Assembly (NCBI RefSeq): GCF_004328075.1 | Contig: NZ_SJFN01000013.1 | Location: forward strand, 56,666 to 120,665 | From: Siculibacillus lacustris | GTDB taxonomy: Bacteria > Pseudomonadota > Alphaproteobacteria > Rhizobiales > Ancalomicrobiaceae | DNA: 64,000 bases | Direction of reading: 5' to 3' | Part shown: piece by piece, positions 36,696 through 46,729 of the stretch | Position numbering within the stretch: the stretch's first letter is position 1 | Layout: every line of letters begins with the position of its first letter | Made by a program: the position numbers and the translations under genes | The notes under the pieces: generated by a model | The model's database searches: none | Told to the model about the DNA's origin: nothing | The model's input: only the letters and a program-made list of their open reading frames with translations

Positions 36696-38132
36696 TCAGC
36701 GGGCCTTCGACGCCTTGGCCATGTCGAGCGGCGGCACGGCGTCGGCGGGGAGCGGCGACAGGAACGGCGTGCCGGCGCGCCAGGCTTCGAACTCCCGGCG
36801 GGCGCGGGCGATGGTCACCTCGTCGGCGAACAGGTCGCCGGCGGTGGTCGCCATGATCTTGGCGGCATGGGTCATCCCCTTGTGGGCGGCCGGGGCCTTG
36901 CCCTGGGCGACCAACTGCCAGGAATGGCCGGGCGTGCCGACCGCATAGCAGGCGACCCGCGCCTGCACCGTCGGCACCACCCAGCTGACGCTGCCGACGT
37001 CGGTCGACCCGACGAAGTCCGCCGACCACGCGTCGGGCGGGATGATCGTCTCGCTGAGCGGATTGGGCTGGGTCACCGGCAGGCCGGCGCGCTTGTACGC
37101 AGCCGAAATCTCCTCGGCCGACAGGGTCGCGCGGAAGCGCGCCGCGAAGGCCTGATCGGCGGCGTCGAACGGTACCGGCCCGAGCCGCACGATCGCCTGA
37201 TGCATCGCCTGCTCGAGCGGCCCGTTGCCGATCAGATTGGCGTCGCCCGACAGCACCGTGACTTTGACCGAGGTTTCGGTCATCAGCGTCGCGCCTTCGG
37301 CGATCTTGCGCACCCGGGCGACCAGCGTGTGCATGTCGGCGAGCTCGCGGGCGCGGATCAGGTAGCGCACCGTCGCTTTGGCCTGGACCACGTTGGCGGC
37401 GATGCCGCCGCCGTCGACGATCGCGTAGTGGACGCGCGCCGAGGACGGCATGTGCTCGCGCATGTAGTTGACGCCGACGTTCATCAACTCGACCGCGTCG
37501 AGCGCCGAACGGCCGAGTTCCGGCGATGCGGCGGCATGGCTGGCGCGGCCGGTGAAGTGGAAGTCCATTTCGCTGCAGGCCAGCGACACCGGCGCGTTGA
37601 CCCCGGTGAAGGCCGCCGGATGCCAGCAGATCGCCACGTCGACGTCGGAGAACACCCCGTCGCGGGCCATGAAGGTCTTGGCCGAGCCGCCTTCTTCCGC
37701 CGGGCAGCCGTAGTAGCGCACCCGTCCCGGCCGGCCGGTCTCGGCGAGCCAGTCCTTGATCGCCGCGGCGGCGAGCAGCGAAGCGGCGCCGAGCATGTTG
37801 TGGCCGCAGCCGTGGCCGTGGCCGCCGGCTTCGACCGGGGTCGGCGTGTCGACGCCGGCCTGCTGGCTGAGCCCCGGCAGCGCGTCGTATTCGCCGAGGA
37901 TGGCGATCACCGGACCACCTTCGCCGGCTTCCCCGACCATCGCGGTCGGCAGCCCGGCGATGCCGGTGGTGACCCGGAAGCCCTCGCGCTCGAGCATCGC
38001 CGCGTGGAGGCCGGCGGCGTGGGTCTCGGTGTAGTTGAGCTCCGGCACGTCCCAGATGCGGTCGGACAGTTCGGCGTAGGCCGCCCAGCGTCCGTCGATC
38101 AGATCCCAGAGCCGTTCACTGTTCTGCGTCAC
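36696..38132 (-). CDS. M20-family amidohydrolase within the amino-acid transporter operon
   Basis: 478 residues, a metal-dependent aminoacylase/carboxypeptidase-like enzyme close to the AbgB (aminobenzoyl-glutamate utilisation) branch. Metal and catalytic contexts: VIAILGEYDALPGLSQQAG, GGHGHGCGHNMLG and YGCPAEEGGSAK, then the lid domain (DVDVAICWHPAAF). It sits between the ATPase and the binding-protein gene of the operon, suggesting that the transporter brings in an acylated or conjugated amino acid that this enzyme splits inside the cell. Substrate inferred only from context. Confidence 0.88.
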   Translation of the reverse strand: MTQNSERLWDLIDGRWAAYAELSDRIWDVPELNYTETHAAGLHAAMLEREGFRVTTGIAGLPTAMVGEAGEGGPVIAILGEYDALPGLSQQAGVDTPTPVEAGGHGHGCGHNMLGAASLLAAAAIKDWLAETGRPGRVRYYGCPAEEGGSAKTFMARDGVFSDVDVAICWHPAAFTGVNAPVSLACSEMDFHFTGRASHAAASPELGRSALDAVELMNVGVNYMREHMPSSARVHYAIVDGGGIAANVVQAKATVRYLIRARELADMHTLVARVRKIAEGATLMTETSVKVTVLSGDANLIGNGPLEQAMHQAIVRLGPVPFDAADQAFAARFRATLSAEEISAAYKRAGLPVTQPNPLSETIIPPDAWSADFVGSTDVGSVSWVVPTVQARVACYAVGTPGHSWQLVAQGKAPAAHKGMTHAAKIMATTAGDLFADEVTIARARREFEAWRAGTPFLSPLPADAVPPLDMAKASKAR

Positions 38133-38172
38133 ATGAGTCTCCTCGTGGATCGTCGCGGCGATCCGTGGGCGG

Positions 38173-39000
38173 TCAGCCGCGACGGGCCAGATGGCTGGTC
38201 AGGAATTGCCGGCAGCGCTCGGACACCGGTTGCTCGAACACCTGCTCGGGCGGCCCCTCTTCCTCGATGCGGCCCTGATGCAGGAACACCGCCCGATTGG
38301 AGACGTCGCGCGCGAAATTCATCTCGTGGGTGACGATCAGCATCGTCCGCCCTTCCTCGGCCAGCGCCCGGATCACCAGCAGCACCTCGCCGACCAGTTC
38401 CGGATCGAGCGCCGAGGTCGGCTCGTCGAACAGCAGGGCGCGCGGATGGGTGGCCAGCGCCCGGGCGATCGCCGCCCGCTGCTGCTGCCCGCCCGACAGC
38501 TCGGCCGGATAGGCGTTGCGCTTCTCGACGATGCCGACCTTGTCGAGCAGGGCCTCGGCCTCGGCGATGCATTCGGCGCGCTGCCGCTTGTGGACGTGGA
38601 TCGGCGCCTCGATGACGTTCTCGAGGATCGTCATGTGGGACCACAGATTGAAGCTCTGGAACACGAAGCCGAGGCGGCCGCGCACCCGCTGGACCTGGGC
38701 GTCGTCGGCGGCGCGGCGGCCGTGGCGCGTCTCGCGCATCGCGATGGTCTCGCCGGCGACCGCGATCTCGCCCGAATCGGGCATCTCCAGCAGCGGGATG
38801 CAGCGCAGCATGGTGCTCTTGCCGGAGCCGCTCGACCCGATGATCGCCACCACGTCGCCGTCGCCCGCTTCGAGCGACACACCGCGCAGCACTTCGATTC
38901 CGCCGAAACTCTTGTGGACGTCGTTCAGGCTGAGGACGGTCGGCACGCTCGTCTTCCCTCGAAGGCCGCGTGCCGCGAAATACTCGCGGCCGGGCGTCAT
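38173..39000 (-). CDS. Polar amino-acid ABC transporter ATP-binding protein (HisP-like)
   Basis: 275 residues. Walker A IIGSSGSGKST, Q-loop FVFQSFNLWSHMT, signature AELSGGQQQRAAIARAL and Walker B ALLFDEPTSALDPE, with the switch His in LIVTHEMNFAR. Full set, so functional. The start at 39000 is tentative; homology begins near residue 18 (VPTVLSLNDVHKSF), and a GTG there could be used instead. First gene of the operon, transcribed away from glnA. Confidence 0.92.
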   Translation of the reverse strand: MTPGREYFAARGLRGKTSVPTVLSLNDVHKSFGGIEVLRGVSLEAGDGDVVAIIGSSGSGKSTMLRCIPLLEMPDSGEIAVAGETIAMRETRHGRRAADDAQVQRVRGRLGFVFQSFNLWSHMTILENVIEAPIHVHKRQRAECIAEAEALLDKVGIVEKRNAYPAELSGGQQQRAAIARALATHPRALLFDEPTSALDPELVGEVLLVIRALAEEGRTMLIVTHEMNFARDVSNRAVFLHQGRIEEEGPPEQVFEQPVSERCRQFLTSHLARRG

Positions 39001-39171
39001 TGGTCGGTCACCTTAGAGAGGCGTTGTACGACCGTCAAAGGTGGGATTGACCCGCATGGGGGCCGATTCTGCCGAAATCGGCGTCGTTTTGCCTGCGTCT
39101 GCCGCAGATCCGTTGCGCGGACCCCGCGGCGCGCGCAAACCGCTTCCGGACGCCGCGCTCGCCAACGACGA

Positions 39172-39193
39172 CGGGGCGCCCGAAGGCGCCCCG
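39172..39193 (-). terminator. Terminator of glnA
   Basis: CGGGGCGCC and GGCGCCCCG enclose a 4-base loop, 30 bp past the glnA stop (minus strand). Good stem, short T content. Confidence 0.65.
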
Positions 39194-39222
39194 CGAAGAT
39201 TGCACGATGATCCGAGGACCGA

Positions 39223-40635
39223 TCAGCAGGAGTAGTACATCTCGTACTCGACCGGATGCGGGGTCATCTCGTAGCGCATCAGCTCTTCGTACTTGAGCTC
39301 GATGTAGCTCTCGATGAAGTCCGCGTCGAACACGCCGCCGGCCTGGAGGAAGCCGCTGTCCTTCTTGAGGCTGTCGAGCGCCTCGCGGAGCGAACCCGAC
39401 ACGGTCGGGATCTTCTTGAGCTCCTTCGGGGGCAGATCGTACAGGTTCTTGTCCATCGCCTGACCCGGATGGGTCTTGTTGGCGATGCCGTCGAGACCGG
39501 CCATCAGCATCGCCGCGAAGGCGAGATAGGGGTTGGCGGTCGGGTCGGGGAAGCGGACTTCCAGACGCTTGGCCTTGGGCGAGGTGGCGTAGGGGATGCG
39601 CACCGAAGCCGACCGGTTACGGGCGGAGTAGGCGAGCAGCACCGGGGCCTCGTAGCCCGGGACCAGACGCTTGTAGGAGTTGGTCGACGGGTTGGTGAAG
39701 GCGTTGAGCGCCTTGGCGTGCTTCAGGATGCCGCCGATGTAGAACAGGCAGGTCTCGGAGAGATCGGCGTACTGGTTGCCGGCGAACACCGGCTTGCCGT
39801 CCTTCCAGATCGACTGATGGACGTGCATGCCCGAGCCGTTGTCGCCGAAGATCGGCTTCGGCATGAAGGTCGCGGTCTTGCCGTAGGCCTGGGCGACCTG
39901 ATGGATCGCGTACTTGTAGATCTGCAGATGGTCGGCGACCTTGGTCAGCGGCGCGAACTTGATGCCGAGTTCGTGCTGGGCCGAGGCGACCTCGTGGTGA
40001 TGCTTCTCGACGGCGACGCCCATCTTGGCCATCATCGACAGCATTTCGCCGCGGATGTCCTGGTAGCTGTCGATCGGCGGGACCGGGAAGTAGCCGCCCT
40101 TGGTGCGGACGTGATGGCCCTGGTTGCCACCCTCGTACTCGGTCGCGGTGTTGATCGGCAGTTCCGGATCGTCGACCTTGAAGCCCGTGTTGTAGGGGTC
40201 GGCGGAGTACTTCACGTCGGAGAAGATGAAGAACTCGGCTTCCGGGCCGAAGTAGGCGACGTCGCCCACGCCGGACGCCTTGAGGAAGGCCTCGGCCTTC
40301 TTGGCGATGCCGCGCGGATCGCGCGAATAGCGCTCACCGGTCGACGGCTCGAGAATGTCGCAGACGATGACCAGCGTGTTCTGGGCGAAGAAGGGGTCGA
40401 TGAAGGCCGATTCCGGATCCGGCACGAGGATCATGTCGGACTCGTTGATGGCCTTCCAGCCGGCGATCGACGAACCGTCGAACATCGTGCCCTCGGCGAA
40501 CATCTCCTCGTCGACGAGGCTCACGTCGAAGGTGACGTGCTGCCACTTGCCGCGCGGGTCGGTGAAGCGGAGGTCGACATACTTGACGTCCTGCTCCTTG
40601 ATGAGGGCGAGTACGTCCTGCGCAGTCTTCGTCAT
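39223..40635 (-). CDS. glnA: Glutamine synthetase type I
   Basis: 470-residue GSI that assimilates ammonium into glutamine, which is essential for using nitrogenase product. Active-site sequences [21 protein letters not shown] and [32 protein letters not shown] are intact. The adenylylation site context [10 protein letters not shown] (Tyr) is present, so activity is probably controlled by GlnE. Lies 102 bp behind glnB in the glnBA operon. Confidence 0.97.
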   Translation of the reverse strand: MTKTAQDVLALIKEQDVKYVDLRFTDPRGKWQHVTFDVSLVDEEMFAEGTMFDGSSIAGWKAINESDMILVPDPESAFIDPFFAQNTLVIVCDILEPSTGERYSRDPRGIAKKAEAFLKASGVGDVAYFGPEAEFFIFSDVKYSADPYNTGFKVDDPELPINTATEYEGGNQGHHVRTKGGYFPVPPIDSYQDIRGEMLSMMAKMGVAVEKHHHEVASAQHELGIKFAPLTKVADHLQIYKYAIHQVAQAYGKTATFMPKPIFGDNGSGMHVHQSIWKDGKPVFAGNQYADLSETCLFYIGGILKHAKALNAFTNPSTNSYKRLVPGYEAPVLLAYSARNRSASVRIPYATSPKAKRLEVRFPDPTANPYLAFAAMLMAGLDGIANKTHPGQAMDKNLYDLPPKELKKIPTVSGSLREALDSLKKDSGFLQAGGVFDADFIESYIELKYEELMRYEMTPHPVEYEMYYSC

Positions 40636-40737
40636 GGGAGAGTTCCCTTTTGCTGGTGTGTGCTCTGTGCCCGGTGCCTGACTCGCGACGTCGGCGGGCA
40701 AGGAGGGGAGGAGGGTCGGGACCCCCGGCCACGATCG

Positions 40738-41136
<399 letters not shown>

Positions 41137-41141
41137 TCATT

Positions 41142-41157
41142 AGCACAGCGCGTGCCA
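41142..41157 (-). promoter_or_regulatory. Sigma-54 promoter upstream of glnB
   Basis: Minus-strand TGGCACGCGCTGTGCT fits TGGCAC-N5-TTGCW with one change (T to G at the first base of the -12 half). It ends 65 bp before the glnB ATG. NtrC/RpoN control of glnBA is common in alphaproteobacteria. Confidence 0.7.
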
Positions 41158-41263
41158 CGCGTAGGGTCGACCCACGACCACAAAGGGATGGTCCGGAAAC
41201 GGCGCCTTTCGACGAGCACTCCCCGACGATCGAACACTAAGCCTCGGATCAAGGATTGGGCAA

Positions 41264-42187
41264 ATGAAAAAATACTGGGCATTCGCACTGCACAACCGGC
41301 GATCCGGTGCTCCGGAACGGGGTTCGGAGAGCACGACGGGCCGCCTCCGACGCCTCGGCGCAGCGATTTTGCTCGTCACGGGGCTCGTCGGGGCGGTCGC
41401 ACCCGCCGTCGCCGCCGAAGGCGAGACCGTCCATATCGCGCCGCGGCAGGACGGCGATGGTGAATTGAACGCCGTGCTGTGGCGCCCTGCGACCGATCGC
41501 CCCGCGCCGGCGATCGTCGTCCTGCACGGCTGCGGCGGCCTGTGGACGGCCAAGGGCGACCTCGGCCGGCGCGAGACCGACTGGGCCCGGCGCTTCACCG
41601 ACGCCGGCTGGGTGGTGCTGTTCCCCGACAGCTTCGGCTCGCGGGGGCTGGGCTCGCAGTGCAGCACCGTCGAGCGCACCGCGCGGACCTGGAAGGAACG
41701 GGTCGCCGACACCCGCCGCGCCTTCGACTGGCTCGCCGCGCAAGCCTTCGTGCGCCCCGACGCGATCGCCCTGATGGGCTGGTCGAACGGCGGCTCGACC
41801 GTGCTGAACGCGGTGCGGACCAAGAATCGCCCGGCGACCGGCGATTTCCGCGCCGCGGTCGCCTTCTATCCCGGCTGCCGGCCGATGGCGGCGAACCCGG
41901 CCTGGACCTCGCGGGTCGATCTGCTGATCCTGATCGGCGAGGCCGACGACTGGACGCCGATCGAACCCTGCCGGACCCTCGCCGCCGCCCATCCCGACCG
42001 CCTCACCCTGGTCGGCTACCCCGGCGCCTTCCACGACTTCGACAATCCGTCCGCCCCCGTGCGCGAGCGCCGCGGCCTCGCCTACACCGCCGGCGGCACC
42101 GGCGTCGCCCATGTCGGCACCGATCCGGCGGCGCGCGCCGATGCGATTCGCCGCGTTCCCGACTGGTTCGCCGCGCATCTGAAGTGA
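41264..42187 (+). CDS. Exported dienelactone hydrolase family protein
   Basis: 307 residues. A long basic N-terminus precedes a membrane/signal helix (LGAAILLVTGLVGAVAPAVAAEG). Alpha/beta-hydrolase body: IVVLHGCGGLW, nucleophile elbow LMGWSNGGST, acidic residue in LIGEADDWTPIEPC and His in AFHDFDNP. The nucleophile is Ser rather than the Cys of true dienelactone hydrolase. Substrate unknown. Divergent from glnB across a 187-bp region. Confidence 0.85.
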   Translation: MKKYWAFALHNRRSGAPERGSESTTGRLRRLGAAILLVTGLVGAVAPAVAAEGETVHIAPRQDGDGELNAVLWRPATDRPAPAIVVLHGCGGLWTAKGDLGRRETDWARRFTDAGWVVLFPDSFGSRGLGSQCSTVERTARTWKERVADTRRAFDWLAAQAFVRPDAIALMGWSNGGSTVLNAVRTKNRPATGDFRAAVAFYPGCRPMAANPAWTSRVDLLILIGEADDWTPIEPCRTLAAAHPDRLTLVGYPGAFHDFDNPSAPVRERRGLAYTAGGTGVAHVGTDPAARADAIRRVPDWFAAHLK

Positions 42188-42279
42188 GGCGGGGAGGGGC
42201 GGGGTCGTCCGAGGGCGCGCGCGAGCCGTCGCGGATGTAAGGTGTCGGCCAAATCCGATCCGTCGCGAAGGACACCACC

Positions 42280-43872
42280 GTGATCGAACTGCTCACGCCC
42301 ACCGAGATGGCCGAGGCCGACCGCCGCACCATCGCCGCCGGCACCCCCGGTCACGTGCTGATGGAGGCGGCCGGTCGCGCCGTCGCCGATGCGGTCTCGC
42401 ACCGCCACCCGGTCGGCACCCGCGTCCTGGTGCTGTGCGGTCCCGGCAACAACGGCGGCGACGGCTTCGTCGCGGCCCGCATCCTGCGCGACCGCGGCTT
42501 CGTGGTGCGGCTGGTGCTGTTCGGGACCCGCGCCGCGCTGATCGGCGACGCCGCCCGCGCCGCCAAGGCCTGGCTCGGCGACATCGAACCGGCCGAAATC
42601 GCCTCGGTGCGCCGGGCGCTCGGCGACTGCCGGGTGGTGGTCGACGCGCTGTTCGGGGCGGGATTGTCGCGCCCCCTCGACGGCGCCGCCGCGGCGCTGA
42701 TCGAGGCGGTCACCGCCGCCCGCCGTCCGGTCGTCGCGGTCGATCTGCCCTCCGGCATCGACGGCGCCACCGGCCGCGTCCAGGGCGTGGCGATCCGCGC
42801 CGAGCTCACCGTCACCTTCTTCCGCCGCAAGCCCGGCCACCTGCTGCTGCCCGGCCGCCTCCACTGCGGCAAGGTGCTGGTCGCCGACATCGGTATCCCG
42901 GCTTCGGTCCTGGCGACGATCCGCCCGGGCACTTGCGTCGACGCTCCGCCCTTGTGGGAAGCGGTGCTCCACGCCCCCGGCCTCGGCGATCACAAATATA
43001 CTCGCGGCCACGCCGTGGTGGTGTCGGGGCCGATGACCCGCACCGGCGCCGCCCGGCTCGCCGCCCACGCGGCCTTGCGCGCCGGCGCCGGGCTGGTGAC
43101 GCTGGCCTCGCCGCCGAGTGCGGTGATGGTCAATGCCGCGCATCTGACCGCCGTGATGCTGGCGCCGATGGCCGGCGCCCAAGGCTTGGGTGAAATCCTC
43201 GCCGACCCGCGCCGCAACGCCTTGGTGCTCGGCCCCGGCGTCGGCCTCGGCGCCGAGACCGCCGCCCTGGTCGCCACCGCGCTCGCCGCCTCGCCCGCCC
43301 TGGTGCTCGACGCCGACGCCCTGACGGCGATCGCCGCCGATCCGGCCGCGACCTTCGCGGCGATCCGCGCCCGCCCCGCACCGGTGATCTTCACCCCCCA
43401 CGAGGGCGAATTCGCCCGGGTCTTCCCCGATCTCGCCGCCGAAGCGCCCGGCGCGCCGCTCGCCAAGACCGCCCGCGCCGCCGCCGCCGCCGTCCGCTCC
43501 GGGGCGATCGTGGTGCTGAAGGGCGCCGACACGGTGATCGCCGCCCCCGACGGGCGCGTGGCGATCGCCGACAACGGCCCCGCCGATCTCGCCACCGCCG
43601 GGTCCGGCGACGTGCTGGCCGGCATCCTCGGCGGCCTGCTCGCCCGCCGCCTGCCGGCCTTCGAGGCCGCCGCCGCCGCGGTGTGGATGCACGGCGAGAC
43701 CGGCCGCCGCGCCGGCCCCGGGTTGATCGCCGAGGATCTCGCCGATCGCCTGCCGGCGGTGCTCGCCGAGCTCTACGAGGCGGAGCGGCACCGCGCCTGG
43801 GCGGAAGCCGACGAACCGGGCGCGGCGGAGGCCGAGGCCGACGACGAGATCGAACTCGGCGGCAGCGACTGA
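42280..43872 (+). CDS. nnr: Bifunctional NAD(P)H-hydrate epimerase/dehydratase
   Basis: 530 residues; repairs damaged NAD(P)HX. N-terminal YjeF_N epimerase domain (about 1-215: VLVLCGPGNNGGDGFVAARIL, VVDALFGAGLSRPL) fused to the C-terminal ATP/ADP-dependent dehydratase (about 230-510: HKYTRGHAVVVSG, TPHEGEFARVF, DNGPADLATAGSGDVLAG). Start is GTG at 42280. A variable acidic tail ends the protein. Confidence 0.93.
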   Translation: MIELLTPTEMAEADRRTIAAGTPGHVLMEAAGRAVADAVSHRHPVGTRVLVLCGPGNNGGDGFVAARILRDRGFVVRLVLFGTRAALIGDAARAAKAWLGDIEPAEIASVRRALGDCRVVVDALFGAGLSRPLDGAAAALIEAVTAARRPVVAVDLPSGIDGATGRVQGVAIRAELTVTFFRRKPGHLLLPGRLHCGKVLVADIGIPASVLATIRPGTCVDAPPLWEAVLHAPGLGDHKYTRGHAVVVSGPMTRTGAARLAAHAALRAGAGLVTLASPPSAVMVNAAHLTAVMLAPMAGAQGLGEILADPRRNALVLGPGVGLGAETAALVATALAASPALVLDADALTAIAADPAATFAAIRARPAPVIFTPHEGEFARVFPDLAAEAPGAPLAKTARAAAAAVRSGAIVVLKGADTVIAAPDGRVAIADNGPADLATAGSGDVLAGILGGLLARRLPAFEAAAAAVWMHGETGRRAGPGLIAEDLADRLPAVLAELYEAERHRAWAEADEPGAAEAEADDEIELGGSD

Positions 43873-43930
43873 CCGCCCGCGGGATCCGCGGGCGATTGGG
43901 TGCGGCCCGCGCGACGCGAGGCGCCTGAGT

Positions 43931-43974
43931 GGCGCCCCCGTTCCTTCTCCCCTCGCGGGAGAAGGGAAGGCGCC
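43931..43974. repeat. Intergenic palindromic element
   Basis: GGCGCC, then TTCCTTCTCCC, a 5-base loop, GGGAGAAGGGAA and GGCGCC again: two nested inverted arms. It resembles REP-type extragenic palindromes and is different from the nifE/nifQ units. The remainder of this 240-bp gap holds no visible gene. Confidence 0.6.
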
Positions 43975-44112
43975 GCGGCGGAGGCGGGGAAAAAGGGCGT
44001 CGCCGCCTCATCCGGCCCCCTGCGCCCGTCCGCCCTGCCGATGTGCCCCTCCGCTCGGGCGTTCCGCCCGCCTCCGCCCTTCGCGTTCTTGTGTCCTCCG
44101 CGCGGTTGGGGC

Positions 44113-45534
44113 ATGTCACGGCGCGACGCGACGGCGGCACCTGCGCCGTCCCGCCCCCGTCGACCGACCGGAGGTCCCGCCTTGATCGTCGCGCGTCTCG
44201 CCTCGGCCGTGTCGCCGCGCCCCGTCCTGCTGGTCGGCTGCGCCATCCTGTGCCTCGCCTGCACGGTCTATTACCTGTGGCGGATCCCGATCCCGATCGA
44301 GGTCGGCTACAACGAACCGTGGAACGCCTGGCACGCCCTGCGCTGGGCCCACGGCCTGACGCTCTATCCCGATCCCGCCGATCTGATCATCCAGAACTAT
44401 CCGCCGCTGTCCTTCGTGCTGATCGGCAGCCTCGCGCGGCTCGGCGCCGACCCGGTGTTGGTCGGGCGGATCCTGTCGCTCCTCGCCGTGCCGGTGGTCG
44501 CCGCCGCCGCTTTCTCGGTGGTGCGCGACCTCGGCGGCAGCCGGCCGGCCGCGGCGCTCGCCGCACTGTGGTGGTGCACCGCGCTGCTCGCCGGCTTTTC
44601 CACCTACGTCGGCATGAACGACCCGAGCGTGCTCACCGTGGCGATCATGGCGGTCGGCTTCGCGCTGTTCGTCAGGGCCGATGCGCGCGGGCGTACCGGC
44701 TCGGCCGGCCTGGCGGTGATGGTCGTCGCCGGATTCTTCAAGCACAACGTCGTCACCCTGCCGGTGACCGCGGTGATCTGGATGGCCACGACGCGCGGGC
44801 GCCGCGCCGTCCCGCCGATCGTCCTCGCCGTTCTCGCCGCCGCCGGCGGTCTGATCCTCTGCCGGGTGATCTGGGGCCCGTCCTTCGTCGATCAGATGAC
44901 CATGCCGCGCGACATGTCCTGGGCCCGCGCCTTCGCCTCGCTGGAGACCCCGCCGTGGCCGGCCTTCGCCCTGGCGCTGGTCGGGCTGATCCCGGCCCGC
45001 CGCGAACGTCCCGCACGGCTGATCCTGATCCTGATGGCGACGGCGGTGCCGGTGTTCCTGCTGCAACGCTCCGGCGAGGGCGTCTCCAAGAACGCCCAGC
45101 TGGAGCTGGTCTTCGCCGCGGCGGTCGGCCTCGGTTGGGCCTCCGATCGGCTGGTCGATCGGGCCGGCGGTTCGCGCCGCGCCGGTCGGCTGATCGCGCT
45201 CGCCTTCGCCGCGATCTTCGCCAAGGAGGCGTGGTCGTTCGCCGCCGGGCCCTTCCCGCTGCCGCTGTCGTCCACCTTCCGCGCCGACATCGCGGGGCGC
45301 GAGACCGTGCTGGCCGCCGAGATCGAACGGGTCCGGGCGATGCCGGCGACCACCGTCTGCTGGCAGATGATGGTCTGCGTGCGCGCCGGCCAGCCGTTTC
45401 TCTACGACCCCTTCGGCGTCCACAGTTTCCAGGTCACCGGCCGCTGGAGCCGCGAACGCATCGACGCCGCGGTCGCCGCCCGCGGCCTGGTCTTCGTCGA
45501 CATCGACCCGCGCGTCGCCTGGCCGCGGCGCTGA
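44113..45534 (+). CDS. Glycosyltransferase-like (GT39/PMT-type) membrane protein
   Basis: 473 residues with about 10-11 membrane helices. The first periplasmic loop carries VGYNEPWNAWHALRWAHGLTLYPDP, the kind of acidic loop used by lipid-phosphate-sugar transferases, and the helix pattern fits GT-C enzymes. Probably modifies a cell-envelope component. The ATG at 44113 is preferred; sequence upstream is low-complexity. Acceptor not known. Confidence 0.72.
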   Translation: MSRRDATAAPAPSRPRRPTGGPALIVARLASAVSPRPVLLVGCAILCLACTVYYLWRIPIPIEVGYNEPWNAWHALRWAHGLTLYPDPADLIIQNYPPLSFVLIGSLARLGADPVLVGRILSLLAVPVVAAAAFSVVRDLGGSRPAAALAALWWCTALLAGFSTYVGMNDPSVLTVAIMAVGFALFVRADARGRTGSAGLAVMVVAGFFKHNVVTLPVTAVIWMATTRGRRAVPPIVLAVLAAAGGLILCRVIWGPSFVDQMTMPRDMSWARAFASLETPPWPAFALALVGLIPARRERPARLILILMATAVPVFLLQRSGEGVSKNAQLELVFAAAVGLGWASDRLVDRAGGSRRAGRLIALAFAAIFAKEAWSFAAGPFPLPLSSTFRADIAGRETVLAAEIERVRAMPATTVCWQMMVCVRAGQPFLYDPFGVHSFQVTGRWSRERIDAAVAARGLVFVDIDPRVAWPRR

Positions 45535-45641
45535 GGTGGTCGCGACTCACGATCGTCGAATCTCTCGAGAGTTGAGAAATGGTTAATTGCAATCTGAAGG
45601 AGACGAAGCGATCCTGATTCCCTCATCGAAGGGGGGATCTC

Positions 45642-46430
45642 ATGTCGCGTCTCACATCCGCCGCCGCTGCGGCCGTCCTGGCCCTCGGCCTGTCCGCCTG
45701 TTCGCTCGTTCCGGATTGGGATCATCGCTACGGTCCGGGGCCGGTGTTGTCCGACACCGACATCGACGCCCGGCTCGCCCGGCAGAAGAACGTCATGAAC
45801 CGCCTCTACCTGGAGGCGGAAACCTACGGCTCGAAGACTGCGCTGCGCAATCGCTGGTACGACGCCACGCTGCTCGGCTTCAATTACGCCGACGAGGATT
45901 GCGGCGAATATCTGCGGTTGAACTTCCGGCTGGCCCGCATGCGCGAGCGCGATCACGGCCTGCTCACCCATGTCGGCGGCGGCCTGCCGGGCCTGCTCAG
46001 CGCGACCACCGTCCCGGCCGCGGCGACAACCACGATCGCGGCGGCCTTCGGCATGGGCGCGACGGTGACCGACGACCTCCTGAGCAGCTACCTGTTCACC
46101 AACATGGATCCGAGCGTGGTGTTCCGCACCGTGACGCGGCTGCAGAATTCCTACCGCAACGAAACCCTGAAGCGGAAGGCCGAGATCGATTCCGGCGCCA
46201 CCGCCTATCGCGCGGTGCAGAACTACTATTCGCTGTGTTTCCCCCAGACCATCGAAGCCAAGATGTCGGAATTCCTGGCGAGCGCCAACGTCGAGACCGT
46301 CAATCCGGACGGCACGCCGACCGCCTCGACGCCCGCCGACAAGGGCACCGCCAAGCCGAAGACCACCGACCAGGCGGCCGCCAGCAATCCGGGCACCATC
46401 GAACCCAAGCTCACGTCGAAGACGCCGTGA
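45642..46430 (+). CDS. Unrecognised lipoprotein
   Basis: 262 residues. Signal peptide with lipobox GLSACS (Cys20), so probably attached to the outer membrane. After that a helical, charged region (DARLARQKNVMNRLYLEAETYGSKTALRNRWYDATLLG), then a small-residue stretch that could be a membrane-associated helix (LSATTVPAAATTTIAAAFGMGATV), and a Thr/Pro/Ala-rich tail. I do not recognise the family. AAGGGGGG precedes the ATG. It stands alone between a glycosyltransferase-like gene and tig. Confidence 0.8.
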   Translation: MSRLTSAAAAAVLALGLSACSLVPDWDHRYGPGPVLSDTDIDARLARQKNVMNRLYLEAETYGSKTALRNRWYDATLLGFNYADEDCGEYLRLNFRLARMRERDHGLLTHVGGGLPGLLSATTVPAAATTTIAAAFGMGATVTDDLLSSYLFTNMDPSVVFRTVTRLQNSYRNETLKRKAEIDSGATAYRAVQNYYSLCFPQTIEAKMSEFLASANVETVNPDGTPTASTPADKGTAKPKTTDQAAASNPGTIEPKLTSKTP

Positions 46431-46729
46431 TCGGATCGGTCCCACCGCGCGGTCGCGGCGAGAGGCCCGGCGGACGCCGCCGCGACCGCGCTCCGTCGCC
46501 GCACCCGTGGCGCCGGCTCGCCCGGAAAATCCCCGGCGACCGGCCCCTTCGCCGTCGCGGGGAGGGGAGAATCCGCCCCGTTTCCGCTTTTCCTCTTGTC
46601 CTTCCCCCCATGACGCGCTTATGAAGCCGCACCACGGCGGGTCCGGATCTCCATCCCCGTGAGCGCGTGCGCGCGACCCCGTCTCCCGGCCCCTCCCGCG
46701 ATCCATCTCTGACCCAGGACGTCGACCCC

